This document shows, in pieces, positions 1-6,310 of a stretch of DNA of 9,680 bases; positions within the stretch are counted from its first letter, which is position 1, and the number at the start of each line of letters is the position of its first letter. The notes under the pieces are model-generated. The model was not told where the DNA came from. It ran no database searches and worked only from the letters and a program-made list of their open reading frames with translations. The stretch lies in the NCBI GenBank assembly GCA_947499275.1, contig CANMNM010000029.1, positions 1 through 9,680 on the forward strand. Reading direction: 5' to 3'. Position numbers and translations under genes: made by a program. The DNA is from Actinomycetota bacterium. Lineage in GTDB: Bacteria > Actinomycetota > Actinomycetes > S36-B12.

Positions 1-24
1 CAATCCGCTAGATTTATTGGGTGA
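1..24 (+). CDS. 3' end of an upstream gene (partial)
   Basis: Frame 1 reads QSARFIG and stops at TGA 22-24, which overlaps the GTG of the next gene at 21-23 in a GTGA arrangement. The same overlap joins the next two genes, so this is probably the tail of the first gene of the same operon. Seven residues cannot identify it. The frame choice is an inference from the overlap; frame 2 is also open past this point, to a stop near 68. Confidence 0.4.
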   Translation, partial: QSARFIG

Positions 25-1433
25 GTTACCAATCGAGTTCCCGCCAATCCTGGCGTTTGGGATATGACTCAGCGGTAAAAGCCATCCGCGCTCAGCTCGA
101 GCACGCGCCCAGCAACACTCCTATTCGCCTGGCAAAGGCAACCAGCAATCTCTTTCGCGGTCGCTCAGCCAGCAAGGTAACTGGGCTGGATGTGACTTCA
201 TTCGCTCGGGTTTTGGACGTGGATAGCGCTGCGCGAACCGCGGAAGTCGGGGGCATGACCACATACGAGGACCTCGTGGCCGCAACCCTTCCCTACGGCC
301 TCATGCCATTGTGTGTTCCACAACTTCGCACGATCACACTCGGTGGCGCAGTCACTGGTTTAGGCATCGAGAGTGCGAGTTTTCGCAGCGGGACGCCACA
401 TGAGTCAGTCCTTGAAATGGATATTTTGACCGGGACCGGTGAAGTCCTGACCGTCACCGGTGATTCCCAAGACCCACGCCGGGAACTGTTTTATACATTT
501 CCGAATTCATATGGCTCACTCGGCTACGCGCTGCGACTCAAGATTGAACTTGAACCTACACGACCATTTGTTCACATTTCGCATCTGCGTTTTGACTCCG
601 CAGAGGAGTTAACCGCAGCAATGAAAGCTCTCGTGGCTTCCCGAATTTTCAATGACTCTCCGATTGATTTCCTTGACGGAGTTGTGTTCTCACCCACTGA
701 ACAGTATTTAACTGTCGGCACCATGGTGGGAGAATTGCCCGAAGGACGCAGCGCGAGTGACTACACCGGCATGGCGATCTACTACCGTTCAATTCAAACC
801 CACAAAGACGATTACCTAACAATCAATGACTATCTCTGGCGCTGGGACACAGACTGGTTTTGGTGCTCCCGCGCCTTTGGCGCCCAAATTCCCACCGTGC
901 GCGCCCTATGGCCAAAATCAAAACTTCGCAGTGACGTCTACTGGAAACTGATAGCCATTAATCGCAAATACCGGATCGCCGAAAAACTTGATGCCCTCCG
1001 GGGCAAACCACCCCGTGAACCGGTCGTCCAAGACATTGAGATTCCCGTTGATCACCTTCCCGAATTTCTCGACTTCTTTCACGCCGAAATTGGAATCGAA
1101 CCAATCTGGCTTTGCCCCCTCCAGCAGCGAGACCCCGATGCGCGCTGGCCACTATATGAATTCGACCCTGATGAGTTGTACGTGAACGTAGGTTTCTGGT
1201 CAACCGTGCCACTTGCCACCGGGGAGAAGCCCGAGGACGGGAAAAAAAATCGGATAATTGAGCACGAAGTGACCAAAATGGGCGGACGAAAATCTCTATA
1301 CTCGACCGCGTTCTACAACGAAGATGAATTTTGGTCCATCTATGGCGGCCAAGATTATGAACAGGTAAAAAGGAAATACGACCCTGATGGTCGTTTCCTC
1401 GGACTCTACGAGAAGGTGGTGGGGGAACAGTGA
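21..1433 (+). CDS. tmsA: FAD-binding oxidoreductase, likely 10-methylene fatty acid reductase (TmsA/BfaA family)
   Basis: Probable flavoprotein that reduces the 10-methylene group made by the next gene's product to a 10-methyl branch, using NADPH, on membrane phospholipid acyl chains. The 470 residues have the FAD_binding_4 (VAO/PCMH) layout. The FAD domain spans about 36-180, with the glycine-rich TITLGGAVTGLGIES at 104-118, LEMDILTGTGE at 131-141 and PNSYGSLGYALRLKIEL at 161-177. A family C-terminal end, YDPDGRFLGLYEKVV, lies at 453-467. The general fold is shared with DHCR24-like reductases. GTG at 21 is the first possible start, because TAG at 9-11 closes the frame. The gene overlaps tmsB by 4 nt, so translation is probably coupled. 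The reductase role rests on family knowledge of actinobacterial tmsA-tmsB (bfaA-bfaB) pairs and on the partner gene; a DHCR24-like oxidoreductase of other function is the alternative. Confidence 0.87.
   Translation: MSYQSSSRQSWRLGYDSAVKAIRAQLEHAPSNTPIRLAKATSNLFRGRSASKVTGLDVTSFARVLDVDSAARTAEVGGMTTYEDLVAATLPYGLMPLCVPQLRTITLGGAVTGLGIESASFRSGTPHESVLEMDILTGTGEVLTVTGDSQDPRRELFYTFPNSYGSLGYALRLKIELEPTRPFVHISHLRFDSAEELTAAMKALVASRIFNDSPIDFLDGVVFSPTEQYLTVGTMVGELPEGRSASDYTGMAIYYRSIQTHKDDYLTINDYLWRWDTDWFWCSRAFGAQIPTVRALWPKSKLRSDVYWKLIAINRKYRIAEKLDALRGKPPREPVVQDIEIPVDHLPEFLDFFHAEIGIEPIWLCPLQQRDPDARWPLYEFDPDELYVNVGFWSTVPLATGEKPEDGKKNRIIEHEVTKMGGRKSLYSTAFYNEDEFWSIYGGQDYEQVKRKYDPDGRFLGLYEKVVGEQ
1413..1426 (+). 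promoter_or_regulatory. Purine-rich ribosome binding region for tmsB
   Basis: AAGGTGG (1413-1419) and GGGGGA (1421-1426) lie inside the end of tmsA, 3 to 10 nt before GTG 1430. Together with the GTGA overlap they support GTG 1430 as the tmsB start and suggest translational coupling. Confidence 0.55.
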
Positions 1434-2665
1434 AATTGGCTGACGCATTTAGTTTGGTTGCTGGAACCCAGCGCAATGTGAGTTTTCGCGCTTATGACGG
1501 TTCCTCTTTCGGGCCACAAGACCACGATGCAATCATCGAGATTAATACCCCGCGTGCACTCGAGTATCTGGCGGCATCTCCTGGCCAACTCGGGCTTGCG
1601 CGCGCCTACGTCAACGGTGACCTAGACATTGTCGGGGACGCGTACACAACCCTTTCGCGCCTTTACCCGATGAAACTTAACCACTTAACCCTTGGCGACA
1701 AAGCAGCCCTTGCAAAAAATTTCGCGCCATTTGCTCTCAAGCGCCCGAAGCCACCCGCTCTGGAACGATCGCTCAAGGGAGGCCGTCATTCAAAGCGGCG
1801 TGACGCGGAAGCAATACATCACCACTATGACGTTTCTAATACTTTTTATCGTTGGATACTCGGTCCGTCCATGGCGTACACCTGTGCCGTGTTCCCTTCA
1901 CTTGATGCCAGCCTGGAAGTTGCTCAAGAAGAGAAGTTTGATCTTGTCGCACGCAAGTTGGGGCTCAAGCCAGGGATGAAACTGCTCGATGTTGGCTGCG
2001 GTTGGGGCGGCATGGTTCTGCACGCGGTGAAAAACTATGGGGTTACAGCAATAGGAGTAACACTTTCCGAGCAGCAAGCGCTGTGGGGGGCACGCGCGAT
2101 CAAGGAAGCTGGCTTAGAAAATTCCGCCCAGATTCGCTTCAGCGACTATCGCGATGTGACTGAGACCGATTTTGATGCAATTTCTTCAATTGGACTTACC
2201 GAACACATTGGTCGCGACAACTACCCTTCCTATTTCAGTTTCCTCTACGACAAGCTCAAGCCTGAAGGTCGCATGCTTAACCACACAATCACCAGACCCG
2301 ATGAGCAACTGCCAACGCATTACCGTAAGTCATTTATCAATCGGTACGTATTTCCCGACGGAGAACTTTCTGCTCCCGGTGTGATCATGAACGCGTTTAA
2401 CAATGCCGGTTTCGAAATTAGGCACGAAGAGAATCTGCGTGAACATTACGCATTGACCCTTAAGCATTGGGGTGAAAACCTGGAAGCCCACTGGGATGAA
2501 GCGGTCGCAGAAGCAGGCTTAGGAACCGCCCGAGTTTGGCGACTTTATATGGCAGCATCCCGGATGGGCTTTGACCTCAACACAATCCAGTTGCATCAAA
2601 TGCTGGGGGTCAAACTTGGCCCGAGGGGGCAATCAGGGATGCCCTTGCGCTCGATTTTTAACTGA
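1430..2665 (+). CDS. tmsB: SAM-dependent fatty acyl methyltransferase of the cyclopropane synthase family (TmsB/BfaB)
   Basis: Likely transfers a methyl group from SAM to the double bond of an oleoyl-type phospholipid chain, giving a 10-methylene product that TmsA reduces to a 10-methyl chain such as tuberculostearate. The 411 residues contain an N-terminal domain (about 1-115), the approach motif EAIHHHYDVSNTFY (127-140), YTCAVFP (150-156), the SAM loop DVGCGWGG (187-194), GLTEHIG (255-261), NHTITRP (284-290) and REHYALTL (337-344). C152, E258, H285 and Y340 match the bicarbonate-pocket residues of E. coli Cfa (C139, E239, H266, Y317), so the enzyme looks active. It starts at GTG inside the end of tmsA and ends directly against ideR. 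The pairing with TmsA favours 10-methyl over cyclopropane product, but a plain Cfa-type product cannot be excluded from sequence alone. Confidence 0.9.
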   Translation: MKLADAFSLVAGTQRNVSFRAYDGSSFGPQDHDAIIEINTPRALEYLAASPGQLGLARAYVNGDLDIVGDAYTTLSRLYPMKLNHLTLGDKAALAKNFAPFALKRPKPPALERSLKGGRHSKRRDAEAIHHHYDVSNTFYRWILGPSMAYTCAVFPSLDASLEVAQEEKFDLVARKLGLKPGMKLLDVGCGWGGMVLHAVKNYGVTAIGVTLSEQQALWGARAIKEAGLENSAQIRFSDYRDVTETDFDAISSIGLTEHIGRDNYPSYFSFLYDKLKPEGRMLNHTITRPDEQLPTHYRKSFINRYVFPDGELSAPGVIMNAFNNAGFEIRHEENLREHYALTLKHWGENLEAHWDEAVAEAGLGTARVWRLYMAASRMGFDLNTIQLHQMLGVKLGPRGQSGMPLRSIFN

Positions 2666-3352
2666 TCAAGCGCCAACAAAAATATGTGCCGCTTCATCGA
2701 GTGGCACCTCGGTGTACTCACCAGCACTACCGATGAATACTCCCGTATCGGAGCGGTAGGCGTTAACTCGAGCACCTGGCAAAGCTCCAACTCTGCGTAA
2801 ACGAGCCATGACAATTTCATCATGTTGAATTGTCTCGGCCAATCGACGAATAGTCACCTGCCGCGGTTCGCGCTCAACCACCTCAATGATGCTGATTACT
2901 GCGAAATCTGAATCGATTGCCTTTGCGTAGTTCGGGTCAATTTCCTCAAGACCTGGAATCGGGTTGCCAAATGGTGACACCGTTGGGTGTGAAAGCAACT
3001 CCAAAAGACGAATCTCAACCGCAGTACTCATGACATGCTCCCAGCGACATGCTTCTGCGTGAACTTCTTCCCACGGCATTTTGAGTACGTCAACCAACAT
3101 GCACTCAGCCAGGCGGTGCTTGCGCATCACTTGGGTTGCATGCTCCCGGCCTTCTTTTGTGAGTTTGAGGTGACGTTCTGAATCAACATGAACCAAACCA
3201 TCGCGCTCCATCCGAGCAACAGTTTGAGATACGGTCGGGCCACTTTGTCCTAGTCGCTCCGCAATTCGAGCGCGCATCGGAGGAATGCCTTCTTCTTCCA
3301 ACTCAAAAATTGTCCTCAGATACATCTCAGTTGTATCAATCAGCTCGCTCAC
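2666..3352 (-). CDS. ideR: Iron-dependent transcriptional repressor, IdeR/DtxR
   Basis: Fe(II)-activated dimeric repressor of iron uptake and siderophore genes and controller of iron storage. The 228 residues match DtxR/IdeR almost without gaps. The winged-helix domain is 1-73, with recognition segment QSGPTVSQTVARMERDG (36-52). The dimerization and metal domain is about 74-140, and a C-terminal SH3-like domain runs from about 148. Ancillary-site ligands H79, E83 and H98 are present with the E173-x-x-Q176 pair; primary-site ligands M10, C102, E105 and H106 are also present, all at canonical numbering in the first 106 residues. It is therefore an iron sensor rather than an MntR-type manganese sensor. 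The start is GTG 3352-3350, giving MSELIDTTEMYLRT as in the family. No Shine-Dalgarno is visible; a -10 sits 6 nt upstream, suggesting a leaderless mRNA. It is convergent with tmsB and divergent from the AlkD gene. Confidence 0.96.
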   Translation of the reverse strand: MSELIDTTEMYLRTIFELEEEGIPPMRARIAERLGQSGPTVSQTVARMERDGLVHVDSERHLKLTKEGREHATQVMRKHRLAECMLVDVLKMPWEEVHAEACRWEHVMSTAVEIRLLELLSHPTVSPFGNPIPGLEEIDPNYAKAIDSDFAVISIIEVVEREPRQVTIRRLAETIQHDEIVMARLRRVGALPGARVNAYRSDTGVFIGSAGEYTEVPLDEAAHIFVGA

Positions 3353-3354
3353 GT

Positions 3355-3367
3355 GGTTAATCTACCC
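3355..3367 (-). promoter_or_regulatory. Candidate IdeR/DtxR box over the ideR promoter
   Basis: On the minus strand this reads GGGTAGATTAACC, which matches the DtxR/IdeR core GGTTAGGCTAACC at 10 of 13 positions and keeps the 6-1-6 half-site spacing. Each half-site has one mismatch and the centre another. It covers the proposed ideR -10 hexamer (3359-3364), a position suited to autorepression. The flanking positions of the 19-bp consensus are poorly matched, so this is a weak-to-moderate prediction. Confidence 0.35.
3359..3364 (-). promoter_or_regulatory. -10 element of ideR (leaderless)
   Basis: TAGATT on the minus strand ends 6 nt before the GTG start of ideR. This fits TANNNT and the spacing that places transcription start at the start codon. 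No convincing -35 hexamer at 16-18 nt was found. Confidence 0.55.
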
Positions 3368-3388
3368 CGAATGCGGTCAACGGGTAAT

Positions 3389-3394
3389 TACGAT
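3389..3394 (+). promoter_or_regulatory. -10 element of the AlkD-family gene (leaderless)
   Basis: TACGAT ends 7 nt before ATG 3402, and there is no Shine-Dalgarno in the gap. The -10 elements of this gene and of ideR are back to back with 24 nt between them, so the two promoters must share upstream DNA. Confidence 0.5.
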
Positions 3395-3401
3395 TGAAAC
3401 C

Positions 3402-4118
3402 ATGGGAAAAAAGTGGGCTCAGGCAGAAATCCTCACCTCAATCTCAGAACAGCTCCACAGCCGTGCCAACCCGGTAAAGGCGCAGGGAATGTCCGACTAC
3501 ATGCGCAATCAATTTGAATTCCTGGGGATCGCCACACCACTGCGCAGGAACACCGTTAACGACACACTGAAGCGCTACTCGACTCCAAGTGAGCGGGAAG
3601 TCGTCGAACTCGCTCGAGCCCTCCATCAGCAGCCGCAACGCGAGTTCCAACACGCAGGTGTGGACGCTCTCATCTATCACCGAAAGTTAATCGGTCCTGC
3701 CTTTATCGGTGAGCCGGCAGAATTCTTTATTACCCACAAATCCTGGTGGGACAGTGTCGATGCCCTCAATCCGCTCATCAGACGCCTCGTGCAAACACAC
3801 CCCGAGTGCGTACCCGTCATGTATCAGTGGATTACCGACGAGAATAAGTGGATCGTTCGCGGCGCGCTCACGCACCAATTAACCCTTAAAGCGCAAACAG
3901 ACACTGAGCGGCTTGCCGAACTGTGCTCAATCCGAGCTGAAGATGGAGAGTTTTTCATTGCGAAGGCAGTGGGCTGGGCGCTACGAGACTATTCCCACAC
4001 AGACCCCAGTTGGGTCAGCAAATACGTGGGTTCCCATCCCGAGTTGTCAGCCCTCGCACGGCGCGAGGCCACGAAAGTCATCTCCCGAAAGGCTTCACTC
4101 CAACTCCCACCGCCCTGA
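3402..4118 (+). CDS. alkD: DNA alkylation repair protein, AlkD-family DNA glycosylase
   Basis: Monofunctional glycosylase of the HEAT-like repeat type that removes positively charged alkylpurines such as 3-methyl- and 7-methyladenine/guanine as the first step of base excision repair. The 238 residues are all helical repeats, as in the family. Catalytic residues of Bacillus cereus AlkD (W109, D113, R148, W187) have clear counterparts: W116 and D120 in SWWDSVD (114-120), R153 in WIVRGAL (150-156), and W192 in FFIAKAVGWALRDYS (184-198). ATG 3402 is chosen because the family N-terminus begins here and a -10 hexamer sits 7 nt upstream; the frame is open further 5' but would run through the divergent ideR gene. 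A photolyase gene follows after 57 nt, making a small DNA repair cluster. Confidence 0.92.
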   Translation: MGKKWAQAEILTSISEQLHSRANPVKAQGMSDYMRNQFEFLGIATPLRRNTVNDTLKRYSTPSEREVVELARALHQQPQREFQHAGVDALIYHRKLIGPAFIGEPAEFFITHKSWWDSVDALNPLIRRLVQTHPECVPVMYQWITDENKWIVRGALTHQLTLKAQTDTERLAELCSIRAEDGEFFIAKAVGWALRDYSHTDPSWVSKYVGSHPELSALARREATKVISRKASLQLPPP

Positions 4119-4163
4119 AATCAGCAGAGCTTCCCGAGGCCTTATCGCACGTACATCGGTCAG

Positions 4164-4169
4164 TAATGT
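4164..4169 (+). promoter_or_regulatory. -10 element of the photolyase gene (leaderless)
   Basis: TAATGT ends 6 nt before GTG 4176. No Shine-Dalgarno is present, and an in-frame TAA (4164-4166) makes GTG 4176 the first usable start. Both points support a leaderless transcript beginning at this GTG. Confidence 0.55.
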
Positions 4170-4175
4170 TGTCCC

Positions 4176-5498
4176 GTGACAAGCATCATGTGGTTCCGCC
4201 GTGACCTTAGGGTTCGCGACAACCCTGCCTTGCTTGCAGCGGGCACTGAGGTACTACCTGTTTTTGTGTTTGACCCCGTTCTCTGGGATGCAGCCTGTGA
4301 CACACGCCGCGCGTATTTGGTGGCGAGTTTGACCTCCCTTAATGAATCCCTCGGAGGGAACTTAGTTCTGCGTACCGGCGACCCCAGCACGGTGATTCCG
4401 GCACTGGTGAAGGAAATAAACGCCGATTCAGTGCATATCGCGGCTGATTTCGGTCCCTATGGCAGTGCTCGAGACACCAATGTTGAAAAAGCACTTGACG
4501 TTCCGTTGGTGCGAACCGGTTCACCATATGCAGTAGCCCCGGGTCGAGTAGTCAAATCCGATGACACGCCCTACCGCGTATTCACTCCGTTTTACAAAGC
4601 GTGGACGACCCATGGTTGGCGAGCACCTGCAAACGGTGCGCTCCCCACTTTTGTCTCGGCGTCCTCGGAACAGATGCCCCAAGTGAAAAGTCCCGTTCCA
4701 CTCCCCCCTGCAGGTGAAGCTGCCGCCTGGGAGAGTTGGAAACAATTCAAGAAGACGGCTCTTGCGCAATACGACGAGACTCGTAACCGCCCCGACCTTG
4801 ACGGGACGAGCGTGCTGTCACACCACTTGAAATATGGAGAGATCCACCCGCGTTCACTCCTTGCAGAGTTAAAGCCAGAACATATTGTGTTTATTAAAGA
4901 AATTTGTTGGCGCGAGTTTTACGCAGACATTCTGTTTCATAATCCTTTAAGTACATCCCGTTCACTAGATGCAAGATATGACTCCATCATGCCGTGGGCA
5001 AGCGGCGCCGAAGCGGAGAAACTTTTCGATGCTTGGTGTCAGGGTCGGACCGGATATCCGATTGTTGACGCAGGGATGCGCCAACTCACGTCAACCGGGT
5101 GGATGCACAATCGCGTTCGCATGATCGTCGCGAGTTTTCTGGTAAAAGATTTACACATTCCTTGGCAGCGCGGTGCTAAATTTTTCATGCAGCACTTGCG
5201 CGACGGTGATATCGCAAGTAACTCCCACGGATGGCAGTGGACGGCTGGATGCGGAACAGATGCCTCACCTTTTTATCGGGTCTTCAATCCCATCAGTCAG
5301 GGAATAAAGTTCGACCCCGATGGCAATTACGTGCGCCAATACGTTCCTGAATTGGCCCACCTCGTTGGGGGCAGTATTCATGAGCCGTGGGACACCCTCG
5401 GCGGCTACGACGAGGGCTACCCGGAGCGAATCGTGGACCACAAGGAGGAACGTGAGGCAGCCCTCGCCGACTTTGCTTCGATTAAAGGCCGTACCTAG
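4176..5498 (+). CDS. phrB: Deoxyribodipyrimidine photolyase, class I CPD type
   Basis: Light-driven repair of cyclobutane pyrimidine dimers by electron transfer from reduced FAD. The 440 residues comprise an N-terminal Rossmann antenna domain (about 1-130, starting SIMWFRRDLRVRDNP) and a helical FAD domain (about 200-440). Key matches to E. coli PhrB are the lesion-site residues in KEICWREFY (241-249, E242 and W245), GRTGYPIVDAGMRQL (290-304), WMHNRVRMIVASFLVKDL (309-326), and the FAD-facing N349 with W353 (E. coli N378 and W382). The electron-transfer triad W353, W330 and W274 is intact, although W274 is displaced by a 3-residue insertion. In the antenna domain E. coli MTHF ligands N108/E109 are replaced by Y95/G96 in a PYGxxRD segment. 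Known 8-HDF-type enzymes carry a similar segment, which suggests a deazaflavin antenna. Cryptochrome function is possible but less likely given the close PhrB match. Confidence 0.95.
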   Translation: MTSIMWFRRDLRVRDNPALLAAGTEVLPVFVFDPVLWDAACDTRRAYLVASLTSLNESLGGNLVLRTGDPSTVIPALVKEINADSVHIAADFGPYGSARDTNVEKALDVPLVRTGSPYAVAPGRVVKSDDTPYRVFTPFYKAWTTHGWRAPANGALPTFVSASSEQMPQVKSPVPLPPAGEAAAWESWKQFKKTALAQYDETRNRPDLDGTSVLSHHLKYGEIHPRSLLAELKPEHIVFIKEICWREFYADILFHNPLSTSRSLDARYDSIMPWASGAEAEKLFDAWCQGRTGYPIVDAGMRQLTSTGWMHNRVRMIVASFLVKDLHIPWQRGAKFFMQHLRDGDIASNSHGWQWTAGCGTDASPFYRVFNPISQGIKFDPDGNYVRQYVPELAHLVGGSIHEPWDTLGGYDEGYPERIVDHKEEREAALADFASIKGRT

Positions 5499-5524
5499 CC
5501 TGCACGCTCACGGCGCACTCCTCA

Positions 5525-5530
5525 TAGAGT
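5525..5530 (+). promoter_or_regulatory. -10 element of the parA-like gene (leaderless)
   Basis: TAGAGT ends 6 nt before ATG 5537 with no Shine-Dalgarno between. The element lies in the 38-nt gap after the photolyase stop, so the ParA/RHH pair probably has its own promoter. Confidence 0.55.
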
Positions 5531-5536
5531 TGTGCC

Positions 5537-6310
5537 ATGCAAACCCTGGCCGTGCTCTCCATGAAAGGTGGCGTGGGTAAAACCACCGTCGCTTTGGGGC
5601 TGGCAAGTGCGGCTTGGCAGCGTGGTGAACGAGTCCTGGTTATTGATCTTGATCCCCAAGGCAACGCAACCATGGGGCTTGGGGTCACCAATCCAGAGTT
5701 CACCATGAATGATGTGCTGGCCGATCCACGCCCCGGGATAGCAGCCGACGCGATCGTTGATTCAGCTTGGGGTAATCGGGTACAAGTCCTGGCGGCAGAT
5801 CGCTCACTTGAACACCGCAACACAATTGAAGGCCCACTTTCTTCCCAGCGCCTGCGCATCGCTTTGGGTAATCTTCCCCGCCAATACGACCTGGTCCTGA
5901 TTGACTGCCCACCTTCACTCGGAGAGATGACCCGCAACGCCCTGCATGCGGCGACCGATGCACTCGTTGTTACCGAGCCCGCCTACTTTGCTTTGGCGGG
6001 GGCCGAGCAGGCCGTTGAAGCGGTTGATGTGATTCGGTTGGCGTCCAACCCGATGCTCAATCCTGCCCGCATCCTGCTCAATCGTGTTCGCCCAACCGTT
6101 GCCGAACACCGCAATCGCACTAACGAATTGCGAGAAACTTTCGGTCCAGTAGTACTCGATATTGAAGTTCCCGAACGCAATGCAATCACCCAGGCCGAGT
6201 CTGCTGGCATGCCGATTCATGCGTGGGATTCACCTGCCGGTCGTGAGCTCGGTACAGTTTTTGACCAAGTTATTGCAATTATGTCGCCAAGGAAAAGGTT
6301 GTGGGGTTAG
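5537..6310 (+). CDS. ParA/Soj-family Walker-type ATPase
   Basis: ATPase of the ParA/MinD superfamily, which forms ATP-dependent dimers on DNA or surfaces and positions DNA or protein cargo. The 257 residues show a deviant Walker A KGGVGKTT (10-17) with the signature K10 and catalytic-loop K15, a Walker A' segment DLDPQGN (37-43), and Walker B LVLIDCPPSLGE (119-130). There is no N-terminal helix-turn-helix, so it is not a type Ia plasmid ParA; its size is near chromosomal Soj. The downstream gene overlaps its end by 10 nt and encodes a ribbon-helix-helix protein rather than an HTH ParB. ATG 5537 starts directly at the first beta strand (MQTLAVLSMK). It lies between photolyase and MFS genes, with none of the usual oriC neighbours (rsmG, parB, rnpA). 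It is therefore more likely an accessory ParA, comparable to the orphan ParA-like proteins of mycobacteria and corynebacteria, than the main segregation ATPase. Confidence 0.9.
   Translation: MQTLAVLSMKGGVGKTTVALGLASAAWQRGERVLVIDLDPQGNATMGLGVTNPEFTMNDVLADPRPGIAADAIVDSAWGNRVQVLAADRSLEHRNTIEGPLSSQRLRIALGNLPRQYDLVLIDCPPSLGEMTRNALHAATDALVVTEPAYFALAGAEQAVEAVDVIRLASNPMLNPARILLNRVRPTVAEHRNRTNELRETFGPVVLDIEVPERNAITQAESAGMPIHAWDSPAGRELGTVFDQVIAIMSPRKRLWG

Noticed and set aside
958..1476. 172-codon minus-strand open frame across the end of tmsA
   Set aside because: It lies fully opposite a well-supported gene, is rich in Arg, has no recognisable motif and no promoter or ribosome site.
2627..2644. GGGCA-N8-TGCCC hairpin near the end of tmsB as a terminator
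   Set aside because: The stem is only 5 bp, lies inside the coding sequence and is separated by about 10 nt from a short T run; not convincing as an intrinsic terminator.
5489..5515. GCCGT-N17-ACGGC inverted repeat after the photolyase as a terminator
   Set aside because: Short stem, long loop and no T run; probably chance.
5482..5937. 151-codon minus-strand open frame opposite the parA-like gene
   Set aside because: It is a shadow of a gene with intact Walker motifs; its composition is Ser/Arg-rich and low in hydrophobic order.
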